Part shown: piece by piece, positions 25,189 to 37,027 of the stretch | How the letters are laid out: every line of letters starts with the position of its first letter | Numbering within the stretch: position 1 is the first letter of the stretch | Assembly: GCF_037975245.1 (NCBI RefSeq) | Contig: NC_092576.1 | Span: 18,282,611 to 18,346,610 of the forward strand | DNA: 64,000 bases | Direction of reading: 5' to 3' | Source: Apostichopus japonicus | Taxonomy: Eukaryota; Echinodermata; Holothuroidea; Aspidochirotida; Stichopodidae | Position numbers and translations under genes: made by a program | Notes under the pieces: model-generated | Told to the model about the DNA's origin: nothing | Seen by the model: only the letters and a program-made list of their open reading frames with translations | The model's database searches: none

Positions 25189-25504
25189 CTGTGACTGATG
25201 GGACATTTGCGGACCACCATTTTTAGGTACATTTAGTTAACTTGTAAGCGCTATCTCAGAATGAAAAGAATGAGTTGGGTATATACCCCTCCTGGTAGCT
25301 ACTTAATGTAGCTATATCAGAGCACCACCATTGAGAGAATATTGGCATCAACTATTTCACACAGTGGCATTTCCCTTGTGACTGATGGGACAGAAGCTCT
25401 GTGACTGATGGGACGCTACAGTATCTCCTCCAAAATTATAGCAAATTTTGTTTTGCACTAACTTCAGTTTGCATCCACATATGGTGCCAACTAGCATTAA
25501 ACTT

Positions 25505-25800
25505 GGGTCATCTGGGCTCTAGCCACCCATAGTCATCACAGGTAGGGCCCACTCGAGTTGGCCAATGGGGGTGTGGGTCCCACATTGGTTTGCCATATGA
25601 GCATCCCATAGAAGCAACTGGCATATGTAGAACAGACACAGGCCCATGGGAAAACCTATTCCATTCCACACTTGCTGTCTCATATAGCCCCATATGACTG
25701 AGTCATGGGGGTGTGATTTGTTGGGCCTCACTGGGAAAGCTGTTTGGGCCCATATTTGGTGAGGTATGTTGCCCATGTATGGGACTCATGTCATCTCACT
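25505..25800. repeat. GGGCCCA/CATATG-rich segment, possible interspersed repeat
   Basis: A GC-richer island containing GGGCCCACTC, GGGTCCCACATT, GCATCCCATAG, GGCCCATGGG, GCCCCATATG and GGGCCCATATTTGG. Its composition and recurring words suggest a fragment of an interspersed or tandem element. Open frames across it are not believed. Confidence 0.35.
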
Positions 25801-26788
25801 TCGGTGTATCAAGTAATTACATCTGGAAAAATGAAACACAATCCGTATGCATTTGAGACTTGCATTTTATTTATTAACAACAACAGAACGAGCTGAGCCT
25901 TGAAACATGCAAACATTGATAATGAACAGGATACTAATTATACAACATTGATGAAGTCATTTAAGTCACATGAGCTTTTGACTATATGCTGAGCTTAACC
26001 CTGGGCAGCAAAAGTACCCAGATACTCTCAACTGTGGATTTAAAGGGTCCAATCTGCCCATCATATAGTGAAAGTCTAATACAATTTTTTTGAGCCATGT
26101 TCTCCATTTCCCCCCAAAATACTAAAGTGGTCAACATCCCATGAGGAAAGAGCCAAAACTAATAGGCAAAGGGGCATACATATACTATAAAAAGGATCCA
26201 CCTGGCCTTACCAATGATTGGATTGGACCTTACATCATTTAAGTTACAGCCTAGTGGTTCTGTGAAAACTAATTCACTTGTGTGATGGGTACTCCTGTGG
26301 TGATACTGCCAACCAGGAGTGTGTTGTACAGTGCTTCAGGTTCTTTTTCCCCCTGATAGACCCACCAGTTCCTTCAACTCGGCCTCATTGTTCTGTGATC
26401 CAAGAATATTGCATTCCTCAAATTTTGGACAGAAGGGCCTGTATGCAGTGATCCAGCCCTCTCTACAAACCTCTGTGCATGCCACTGCTGTAGATGATAA
26501 TAGTTGTTATGTCATTTCTTTTTAGGAAATTAGGTATGAATGGAACGACACTATTCTTGTACTAATAATTTTAGGCATTGCAAACTGTCCAATATAGGCT
26601 ATACTAACTGAACCATATACTGTGACTGATGGGACAGTAAAATCCAAAGATCTGACATGTATACCAATCTTGATTCAGGATAACCTTCACAGGTCAATGA
26701 ACACTTCATCATGTCACCATCATGTCAGTGACACAAGCTGCTTTCAATAACATGGTCTAACAAATTAATTTGAAGAAATATACTGTAC

Positions 26789-26988
26789 CTGTATTCTGAT
26801 TTGCGTTTTTGTTCACGTTCTCGACGCTTCTGTTGTGAAGACATCTCCCGCTTCTTCTTGTGGGCCCACTGTTTGCGATACGCTGATTGTGTTTTTTTAT
26901 ATGCATCGTATTTCCCCTCTGCTTTCAAACGTTCCCTCCTGTTTCGCTGTCTTTCAGCACTGGATTTCCCCATTTTGCATTTCACCAC
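26789..26988 (-). CDS. First exon of a basic, transposon-associated-type protein
   Basis: ATG at 26988 (or 26973, giving MGKSSAERQRNRRERL) opens a strongly basic frame: SAERQRNRRERLKAEGKYD, YKKTQSAYRKQWAHKKK, REMSSQQKRREREQKRKSEY, then AG|GTACAG at 26788. Such K/R/E-rich N-terminal segments (xSAxRxRxxRxRL) recur in multi-copy uncharacterised proteins of cnidarians, molluscs and echinoderms, which from memory are often transposon-linked. The segment is probably nuclear and DNA-binding. No following exon was found before 25.2 kb. A copy of the 16-mer lies just upstream of the start (27004-27019). Confidence 0.5.
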
Positions 26989-27186
26989 ACATGCAGCCTA
27001 ATTCTGTGACTGATGGGACAGAAGTTTCAGGTTGTCTTGCACATAACCCTATACACAATTGAAGAATCTCTGCTCATGCCAGATTAAGCCTTGAGTAGTA
27101 CTAGATAGATGGACCCCAACAACAGCTAAAATCATTCTGTTGGCTTATGACTAAAACAAATGTTAAAAAACTGTGACTGATGGGAC

Positions 27187-27540
27187 ATGTCCACACTCAT
27201 TATTTCAAGAAATCACACAAAGACTTCTATTCATATAGACACCTGTAACTTTGCAGAAGGTGAAAGGTCTCAAGGTGACTTTCATACTCAAAACAAAGTT
27301 GGTCATTTCTAGAATCATGCCAACTATTAAAGGGGCACTCTGAATTTTAGGAAATTTTGCTAATTTTTCGTTCCTGCAGCACTTAACAGTTAAATGCATG
27401 CTGCAGTGAGGAGAAACACGTTATAAGCCAGGTAAAACCTGTTTTTGGTAGTTTAACTGTCATGTATATCATATATCTCCCTCAAATGGCTGCAACCTTA
27501 AGTTGATTTTTAGTGAAAAATGCATCAATTCAATGGAATG
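27187..27540. other. Boundary region left of the satellite
   Basis: AT-rich, single-copy-looking sequence leading into the 209-bp array. No gene seen. Confidence 0.4.
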
Positions 27541-27958
27541 TGTAATTAATTACTTAGTTAATTAAATTATTTGCTATATTGATTTTACAAAGGGATTACT
27601 TTCAATAGTACCCATACTGGAGTCCTAACAGTGGTCCAGTGTGATGGAATAACATTAAATTGCCAATGTTGCCCTAAGTGCTGTTTTTATTCTATGTCGC
27701 CCTAAGTGTTGTGGAAAGAGATAAATTCACATAGGACAACTCGTATATGTGTAATTAATTACTTAGTTAATTAAATTATTTGCTATATTTATTTTACAAA
27801 GGGATAACTTTCAACAGTACCCATACTGGAGTCCTAACAGTGGTCCAGTGTGATGGAATAACATTAAATTGTCAATGTCGCCCTAAGTGCTGTTTTTATT
27901 CTATGTCGCCCTAAGTGTTGTGAAAAGAGATAAATTCACATAGGACAACTCGTATATG

Positions 27959-29839
27959 TGTAATTAATTACTTAGTTAATTAAATTATTTGCTATATTTA
28001 TTTTACAAAGGGATAACTTTCAACAGTACCCATACTGGAGTCCTAACAGTGGTCCAGTGTGATGGAATAACATTAAATTGCCAATGTTGCCCTAAGTGCT
28101 GTTTTTATTCTATGTCGCCCTAAGTGTTGTGAAAAGAGATAAATTCACATAGGACAACTTGTATATGTGTATTTAATTACTTAGTTAATTAGATTATTTT
28201 CTATATTTATTTTACAAAGGGGTTACTATCAATAGTACCCATACTGGAATCCTAACAGTGGTCCAGTGTGATGGAATAACATTAAATTGCCAATGTTGCC
28301 CTAAGTGCTGTTTTTATTCTATGTCGCCCTAAGTGTTGTGAAAAGAGATAAATTTACATAGGACAACTTGTATATGTGTAATTAATTACTTAGTTAATTA
28401 GATTATTTTCTATATTTATTTTACAAAGGGGTTACTATCAATAGTACCCATACTGGAGTCCTAACAGTGGTCCAGTGTGATGGAATAACATTAAATTGCC
28501 AATGTTGCCCTAAGTGCTGTTTTTATTCTATGTCGCCCTAAGTGTTGTGAAAAGAGATAAATTCACATAGGACAACTCGTATATGTGTAATTAATTACTT
28601 AGTTAATTAAATTATTTGCTATATTTATTTTACAAAGGGATAACTTTCAACAGTACCCATACTGGAGTCCTAACAGTGGTCCAGTGTGATGGAATAACAT
28701 TAAATTGCCAATGTTGCCCTAAGTGCTGTTTTTATTCTATGTCGCCCTAAGTGTTGTGAAAAGAGATAAATTCACATAGGACAACTTGTATATGTGTATT
28801 TAATTACTTAGTTAATTAGATTATTTTCTATATTTATTTTACAAAGGGGTTACTATCAATAGTACCCATACTGGAATCCTAACAGTGGTCCAGTGTGATG
28901 GAATAACATTAAATTGCCAATGTTGCCCTAAGTGCTGTTTTTATTCTATGTCGCCCTAAGTGTTGTGAAAAGAGATAAATTTACATAGGACAACTTGTAT
29001 ATGTGTAATTAATTACTTAGTTAATTAGATTATTTTCTATATTTATTTTACAAAGGGGTTACTATCAATAGTACCCATACTGGAGTCCTAACAGTGGTCC
29101 AGTGTGATGGAATAACATTAAATTGCCAATGTTGCCCTAAGTGCTGTTTTTATTCTATGTCGCCCTAAGTGTTGTGAAAAGAGATAAATTCACATAGGAC
29201 AACTCGTATATGTGTAATTAATTACTTAGTTAATTAAATTATTTGCTATATTTATTTTACAAAGGGATAACTTTCAACAGTACCCATACTGGAGTCCTAA
29301 CAGTGGTCCAGTGTGATGGAATAACATTAAATTGCCAATGTTGCCCTAAGTGCTGTTTTTATTCTATGTCGCCCTAAGTGTTGTGAAAAGAGATAAATTC
29401 ACATAGGACAACTTGTATATGTGTATTTAATTACTTAGTTAATTAGATTATTTTCTATATTTATTTTACAAAGGGGTTACTATCAATAGTACCCATACTG
29501 GAATCCTAACAGTGGTCCAGTGTGATGGAATAACATTAAATTGCCAATGTTGCCCTAAGTGCTGTTTTTATTCTATGTCGCCCTAAGTGTTGTGAAAAGA
29601 GATAAATTTACATAGGACAACTTGTATATGTGTAATTAATTACTTAGTTAATTAGATTATTTTCTATATTTATTTTACAAAGGGGTTACTATCAATAGTA
29701 CCCATACTGGAGTCCTAACAGTGGTCCAGTGTGATGGAATAACATTAAATTGCCAATGTTGCCCTAAGTGCTGTTTTTATTCTATGTCGCCCTAAGTGTT
29801 GTGAAAAGAGATAAATTTACATAGGACAACTTGTATATG
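27959..29839 (+). repeat. Three-monomer higher-order repeat (627 bp x 3)
   Basis: Monomer types A (AAATTATTTGCT, GGGATAACTTTCAACAG), B (GTATTTAATTAC, AGATTATTTTCT, ACTGGAATCC) and C (GTAATTAATTAC, AGATTATTTTCT, ACTGGAGTCC) repeat as ABC from 27959, 28586 and 29213. Equivalent monomers 627 bp apart appear nearly identical. Confidence 0.88.
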
Positions 29840-32556
29840 TGTAATTAATTACTTAGTTAATTAGATTATTTTCTATATTTATTTTACAAAGGGGTTACTA
29901 TCAATAGTACCCATACTGGAGTCCTAACAGTGGTCCAGTGTGATGGAATAACATTTAATTGCCAATGTTGCCCTAAGTGCTGTTTTTATTCTATGTCGCC
30001 CTAAGTGTTGTGAAAAGAGATAAATTTACATAGGACAACTCGTATGTGTGTAATTAATTACTTAGTTAATTAAATTATTTGCTATATTTATTTTACAAAG
30101 GGGTTACTATCAATAGTACCCATACTGGAGTCCTAACAGTGGTCCAGTGTGATGATATAACATTAAATTGCCAATGTTGCCCTAAGTGCTGTTTTTATTC
30201 TATGTCGCCCTAAGTGTTGTGAAAAGAGATAAATTTACATAGGACAACTTGTATATGTGTATTTAATTACTTAGTTAATTAGATGATTTTCTATATTTAT
30301 TTTACAAAGGGGCTACTATCAATAATACCCATACTGGAGTCCTAACAGTGGTCCAGTGTGATGGAATAACATTAAATTGCCAATGTTGCCCTAAGTGCTG
30401 TTTTTATTCTATGTCGCCCTAAGTGTTGTGAAAAGAGATAAATTCACATAGGACAACTTGTATATGTGTATTTAATTACTTAGTTAATTAGATTATTTTC
30501 TATATTTATTTTACAAAGGGGTTACTATCAATAGTACCCATACTGGAGTCCTAACAGTGGTCCAGTGTGATGGAATAACATTAAATTGCCAATGATGCCC
30601 TAAGTGCTGCTTTTATTCTATGTCGCCCTAAGTGTTGTGAAAAGAGATAAATTCACATAGGACAACTTGTATATGTGTATTTAATTACTTAGTTAATTAG
30701 ATTATTTTCTATATTTATTTTACAAAGGGGTTACTATCAATAGTACCCATACTGGAATCCTAACAGTGGTCCAGTGTGATGGAATAACATTAAATTGCCA
30801 ATGTTGCCCTAAGTGCTGTTTTTATTCTATGTCGCCCTAAGTGTTGTGAAAAGAGATAAATTCACATAGGACAACTTGTATATGTGTATTTAATTACTTA
30901 GTTAATTAGATTATTTTCTATATTTATTTTACAAAGGGGTTACTATCAATAGTACCCATACTGGAATCCTAACAGTGGTCCAGTGTGATGGAATAACATT
31001 AAATTGCCAATGTTGCCCTAAGTGCTGTTTTTATTCTATGTCGCCCTAAGTGTTGTGAAAAGAGATAAATTTACATAGGACAACTTGTATATGTGTAATT
31101 AAGTACTTAGTTAATTAGATTATTTTCTATATTTATTTTACAAAGGGGTTACTATCAATAGTACCCATACTGGAGTCCTAACAGTGGTCCAGTGTGATGG
31201 AATAACATTTAATTGCCAATGTTGCCCTAAGTGCTGTTTTTTTTCTATGTCGCCATAAGTGTTGTGAAAAGAGATAAATTTACATAGGACAACTCGTATG
31301 TGTGTAATTAATTACTTAGTTAATTAAATTATTTGCTATATTTATTTTACAAAGGGGTTACTATCAATAGTACCCATACTGGAGTCCTAACAGTGGTCCA
31401 GTGTGATGATATAACATTAAATTGCCAATGTTGCCCTAAGTGCTGTTTTTATTCTATGTCGCCCTAAGTGTTGTGAAAAGAGATAAATTTACATAGGACA
31501 ACTTGTATATGTGTATTTAATTACTTAGTTAATTAGATGATTTTCTATATTTATTTTACAAAGGGGCTACTATCAATAATACCCATACTGGAGTCCTAAC
31601 AGTGGTCCAGTGTGATGGAATAACATTAAATTGCCAATGTTGCCCTAAGTGCTGTTTTTATTCTATGTCGCCCTAAGTGTTGTGAAAAGAGATAAATTCA
31701 CATAGGACAACTTGTATATGTGTATTTAATTACTTAGTTAATTAGATTATTTTCTATATTTATTTTACAAAGGGGTTACTATCAATAGTACCCATACTGG
31801 AGTCCTAACAGTGGTCCAGTGTGATGGAATAACATTAAATTGCCAATGATGCCCTAAGTGCTGCTTTTATTCTATGTCGCCCTAAGTGTTGTGAAAAGAG
31901 ATAAATTCACATAGGACAACTTGTATATGTGTATTTAATTACTTAGTTAATTAGATTATTTTCTATATTTATTTTACAAAGGGGTTACTATCAATAGTAC
32001 CCATACTGGAATCCTAACAGTGGTCCAGTGTGATGGAATAACATTAAATTGCCAATGTTGCCCTAAGTGCTGTTTTTATTCTATGTCGCCCTAAGTGTTG
32101 TGAAAAGAGATAAATTCACATAGGACAACTTGTATATGTGTATTTAATTACTTAGTTAATTAGATTATTTTCTATATTTATTTTACAAAGGGGTTACTAT
32201 CAATAGTACCCATACTGGAATCCTAACAGTGGTCCAGTGTGATGGAATAACATTAAATTGCCAATGTTGCCCTAAGTGCTGTTTTTATTCTATGTCGCCC
32301 TAAGTGTTGTGAAAAGAGATAAATTTACATAGGACAACTTGTATATGTGTAATTAAGTACTTAGTTAATTAGATTATTTTCTATATTTATTTTACAAAGG
32401 GGTTACTATCAATAGTACCCATACTGGAGTCCTAACAGTGGTCCAGTGTGATGGAATAACATTTAATTGCCAATGTTGCCCTAAGTGCTGTTTTTTTTCT
32501 ATGTCGCCCTAAGTGTTGTGAAAAGAGATAAATTTACATAGGACAACTCGTATGTG
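29840..32556 (+). repeat. Six-monomer higher-order repeat (1,254 bp x 2+)
   Basis: Marker variants recur at 1,254-bp intervals: CTCGTATGTGTG/GATGATATAAC (30049, 31303, 32557), GGGGCTACTATCAATAAT (30258, 31512), AATGATGCCC/TGCTTTTATTC (30467, 31721), AACATTTAATTG (29840, 31094, 32348). Copies 2 and 3 share GTAATTAAGTAC, absent from copy 1, so the latest amplification copied an already modified unit. Confidence 0.9.
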
Positions 32557-33290
32557 TGTAATTAATTACTTAGTTAATTAAATTATTTGCTATATTTATT
32601 TTACAAAGGGGTTACTATCAATAGTACCCATACTGGAGTCCTAACAGTGGTCCAGTGTGATGATATAACATTAAATTGCCAATGTTGCCTTTAGTGCTGT
32701 TTTTATTCTATGTCGCCCTAAGTGTTGTGAAAAGAGATAAATTTACATAGGACAACTTGTATATGTGCAATTAAATAATTAAATAGTTAAATTATTTGCT
32801 ATATGTGTTGTGCAAAGGGATACATATAAATAATACCCATACTGGAGTCCTAACAGTGGTCCAGTTTGATGAAATATACATTAAATTGCCACTGTCGCCC
32901 TAAGTGCTGTTTTTATGATATGTTGCCCTAAGTGTTGTGAAAAGAGCTAAATTCACATACGCCAACATGAATATGTGTTATTAATTAATTAATTAGTTAA
33001 ACTACTTGGTTTATTGTCTTGCAAATGGATTTCTATAAATAGTACCCACACTGAAGTCCTATACAGTGGTCCAGTGTGACAAAATAGTATTGTATTACAT
33101 GTAGATGTGTAATTAATTCATTAATTAATTTAATTCCTTGCTAAATATATATTTCAAAGGGATTACTATAAATAGTACCCATACTGGACTCCAATGTGAT
33201 GAAATTACATTAAAATGCCGATGTCGCCCTAAGTGTTATTTGATGCGATGTCGCCCAAAGTGCTGTTTCACAGTTAAATTCACTGAGATG

Positions 33291-33324
33291 CACTTAGGGC
33301 GACATGTATATGTCGCCCTAAGTG
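33291..33324. repeat. Palindrome of the satellite core motif
   Basis: CACTTAGGGCGACAT, a 4-nt spacer (GTAT), then ATGTCGCCCTAAGTG: perfect 15-bp arms. It joins two satellite core motifs head to head. A weaker version is at 3503-3535. Confidence 0.95.
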
Positions 33325-33511
33325 TGTTTGTGTACAATTAATTGATTATTTAATTAAAACCCTTGGTATTTGTATTTTGCAAAAGGATTATATTTAAAAG
33401 CACTCAAACTGGAGTCTTTACAATGGCCCAGTGTGAAACAATCACATTAAATTGCCAATGTTGCCCTAAGTGCTGTTTTTATCCTATGTCGCCCAACGGT
33501 CTAATTTAGAG

Positions 33512-33690
<179 letters not shown>

Positions 33691-34754
33691 AACTTGAAAT
33701 TTAACATCAGTATACCTTATGGTACTTAGACTGCATATCAGTAGTTAAAAGTTGCTACCTACTTTTTGGGTCATTTGGCAAGGAAAAAATCAATTGGTTA
33801 AACCCTTACGGTAAACCTAAGTCTTGCTCTCAAAGTATATGCCTCAGTTGGTATAAAAGTTTACTTGACGTACAGGCATCCGTAGATTTCTTGACAGCGG
33901 CAGTAACATGTATACAGTGTATACACTGTACACTGTGTTTACTGTATACGCCAGGGGCTAACGCTAAAGCATACCCGTAGGTTATCTGTGCAACCGATGT
34001 GAATGCTCCGCATTCGACATCTGTAGTAGTTTACAACTTTCCGATTTCTAACCCTGTGTCGCTAATAGACTCGACCAACAGTTGATTGGTTCGGAAAAAT
34101 GAATACACATATCAGAATGGGCGGAGCTCGGACACAAATCTAGTGCGTTGAATATAATCTAGTACTAATTCGAACAAATGTCAGAAAATTGTGAGACTCA
34201 AAATATATCAGCAAAAAAATCATATTCGTCATGTATTCCCCTACACAAAACTTACTAAGGCGTAATAAATGATAAAAAATACGCAGCATTCGCTATATTT
34301 GTTATTTCGGACAAAAAGCCCTGGACCAGAATGTATCTCCCGCGAACACACACTTCTCGTAAATGTTGTTATGATCGTGTCGTCGTACGTGCTAGCCATA
34401 CTATACAGTTGCTACGATTCTTGACTGCTGTCACTTGTAAGTTGTAAGTTGCATCGCAACTTAGTCTCCTGAACTACTTAGTACTGTGACATTTGCAACT
34501 GGGAATGTAGAATATTGGGAAAATTGTAACTCATTGAAAAACATTTCTCGTCACTCGTGACATGGAATGGCTTAGGCTTGGCCTGACACTGTTACTGCTT
34601 AGGCTTGGCTTTATGCCATGGCCTAGGTAGCCTAGGTTACCGAACGCTAGGTTCCAAATCAAATTTTATCAATTATCTTGTGGATCAACTGCTTTCTAAT
34701 GAGAGCCCTCTCTTTCATTGCAATATTATCATGTAAGTGGAATAACTACTGACC
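33691..34754. other. Non-coding, CpG-containing upstream region
   Basis: No exon seen. Moderately rich in CG (near 34370-34400) with GGGCGGAGCTC at about 34119, so it may hold the promoter of the zinc-finger/DUF6589-like gene downstream. TATACACTGTAC-type palindromic words lie at 33908-33950. Confidence 0.35.
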
Positions 34755-35328
34755 ATGCTTAGCATTTTGGCTTGCAATATGGCATTTACAGGCACTCCAC
34801 TAAAAAATGTATGTATACTAAGTAACTACTCCGGTACAGGCCAAAGTTCCACTTCTGGAAAGAATTGTTTTGTGTGTGGCAGAAATGTTGACATTCTAGG
34901 GAGAAACTGGAGCAGTATCTTTGAAAGTAGTATAACTGCCAAGCCAAAACACTTTCATATAAGACTTGCCAAGATATTGGATATACCACCCCTGCACAAG
35001 AAGAATGTTGGCTCCCATTACTGCATTTGTCGTGGGTGCATTTCTAAGCTTGAAAAAACTTTAGAGAGACCAGCAACTTTTGTCTGAATTCACCAAAGAA
35101 TATGCCTCCCGATTTCAGAGGGTAAAGAGGGGGAGCAAAGACTCTCCTGGGATAAAAGTTGTTAAGCAGAGGCTCACTAGTACACCAACAGAGCAGCAAT
35201 TAGGCACACGTACAGTTGTAAAAAGAAGTTCGATCCAAAGTGAAGGCGATCCATTCCATGTGGACCCAGTGCCGATCCCGACAACCGAATGTACAGATGG
35301 AGAACATAGTCATAACAGTATTACCAGA
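34755..35328 (+). CDS. Exon 1, ZAD-like zinc finger and basic linker (frameshifted)
   Basis: The first part encodes KNCFVCGRNVDILGRNW and NVGSHYCICRGCISKLEK. A one-base gain near 35064 moves the frame to QQLLSEFTKEYASRFQ, VKRGSKDSPGIKVVKQRL and on to SITR, ending at donor AGA|GTGAGT (35329). The Cys pattern suggests a zinc-binding N-terminal module for DNA or protein contact. Confidence 0.55.
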
Positions 35329-36019
35329 GTGAGTAACAAAGTCATCATTACCAACATAGCATTAGCCTACTTCAACATTTAAAAGAGTAATGATGACGAC
35401 ATGATGCTGGAAGAATTTGTGCCCAGCTGAGTTGTATATGTCATATAATTGAAACCGAGGATGAACTTTATGATTTTCATCGACAGAATTGCCAGTACTG
35501 GCCTAGGCTAGATTAGGCCTGGCTTTGTCATTGTCGAATAGTTCTAATCGTCCATTTGTCGATGCTGAGTTATTTTGCAACATTTGGAGTTTGAGGTGTA
35601 CTACGATGTGCTATCAAATACTGTACTGTACATGTTCCTTTCTTCACTAATCATGTTTTTCGCCTGAAGAAAAGCAAATAATTTACTATGTTTTTGAATA
35701 ACCTTCACAGCACAAGGGGTGACAAGGTAATTTTGGGCCCCCTAAGGCTGTGTGTTGTTGTGACTCTCCATCATTGAAAACTATTTTGAAGCAGGCATTG
35801 CTTTTCATTGAGCCAAAACTAAAGAGCAATTTCTTCATATTTTACTATTTTACTGTGTGATCCAAACAGCTCAACAAGGTACTTGTATATATATAGACTA
35901 CCAAAAAATTCCGCCAATTGTGAGACAGGCCCTGCAATGATGCACAAAATTATTGACGGTGACCATCCTGGACATCAGATAACCAAATTTAACACTGTAT
36001 ACTTCAATCTCCTTCCCAG

Positions 36020-36469
36020 TTATTAATCGAACATCCCAAGAGAAGACCAGAGAGCTTTCAGTTCAGTGATGGAAACATCAAAGATGCAGTAACAGCCTTC
36101 GCTGAGAAGAAACTCAAGAAAGCTGTTCAGCACCTGACATCAGAACCAGAAGTGAAGGCGGAGATCCTGACACAGATAAGTAAAACAGTGGACCAGGAAT
36201 GTCAAATATTGTGCAGTACTGCGAACCCATCCTTACTGAGGAACTGTTCGCCCCTGGATATTGTGGGCCTCACACAAGAGAACATATTCGCTGAAGCAAA
36301 AGGGAAAGCCCCAACCATGATGAGACTTTGGGGAACAATAACGGCCAGCTTCACACATGTGCAGATAGTCCCGTCCCTATCTTCATTACTGAAAGCGAGG
36401 AACAAGTTCATGAATGCTCTGGCATACAGGAATGGTGTGCTGCTACATCAATGTGGACTCAGCAGTCGG
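36020..36469 (+). CDS. Exon 2, helical region
   Basis: Acceptor CTTCCCAG|TT, donor TCGG|GTAGGT, 450 nt, fully open in phase 0. It reads LLIEHPKRRPESFQFSDGN, DAVTAFAEKKLKKAVQHL, then SPLDIVGL..AKGKAPTMM and RNKFMNALAYRNGVLLHQCG. The uninterrupted frame and matching phases make this one of the best-supported coding stretches in the window. Confidence 0.65.
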
Positions 36470-37027
36470 GTAGGTAGATTCTGATTTTATTCTACAGCGT
36501 ACAGTAGGAAACCACTTCCGGCTCATCAATGTACCCTGACAGTATGATCGTGGATGGACATCGATGCCAACCCATTGGTTTTTTTTTTTGTGGAATTATG
36601 CCTGACTGCTTACATATATGCAAGAATAACAGTAGCGAGTCTTGCCTAGAGATTCTTTGAGATTCATTACACACTTGTGAGACAGGTGCAGATACAGTAC
36701 CACAGCCGTATACTGGTGGTGGTGGTGGTGTACAGAGGTAATGAGTGATTGCACTACATTAATAGGTCCCAAACTGAATCTCTCCGGAGGCACCTGGCTC
36801 GTCAAAACCTGTACTCCAGTTGTTGATGTCTTTGTATGTTTTTTGGTGTATTAGGGGTTTGTGTCCGTTGTTTTACACCAAAGACTTTACATCACATTAA
36901 GGTCACATCATTATAGGCACTGCCTTGATCCGCGTACTTGGTGAAGGATCCCAGAAGACATTGCAGTACTAAGGTCTGCAAACTCCGGCGAGTCATTCAT
37001 TAACAAAATAATTTCTTGTTTACACAG

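Larger units (their letters stand above)
25189..27186 (+). repeat. Six dispersed copies of TGTGACTGATGGGAC
   Basis: CTGTGACTGATGGGAC, or its 15-base core, starts at 25189, 25376 (TTGTG form), 25399, 26620, 27004 and 27171, always in the same orientation, with irregular spacing over 2 kb. The sequence between copies is not repeated. This pattern resembles clustered protein-binding sites, such as subterminal transposase sites, more than a tandem repeat. One exon (26789-26988) lies among them. Confidence 0.85.
27541..33490 (+). repeat. 209-bp satellite array with higher-order structure
   Basis: TGTAATTAATTACTTAG (or a variant) starts a new unit every 209 bp. From 27541 to 32766 there are exactly 25 units (25 x 209 = 5,225) with no net indel, then diverged units begin at 32766, 32976, 33108 and 33331. 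Each monomer has an AT-rich part, CAGTACCCATACTGGAGTCC, GTGGTCCAGTGTGATGG and two copies of GCCCTAAGTG (TTGCCCTAAGTGCTG and TCGCCCTAAGTGTTG). Monomer variants recur in fixed order, giving higher-order repeats listed separately. The array ends close to (TA)n at 33513. Confidence 0.97.

Noticed and set aside
25508-25776. Overlapping minus-strand frames with repeated HxHW/GP motifs
   Set aside because: Composition of a GGGCCCATATG-rich repeat, not coding.
27541-33490. CRISPR-like regular repeats
   Set aside because: The period is 209 bp with no unique spacers and eukaryotic context. It is a satellite.
27541-33490. Calling the satellite a centromere
   Set aside because: Higher-order structure is compatible, but 6 kb without chromatin or cytological data cannot show it.
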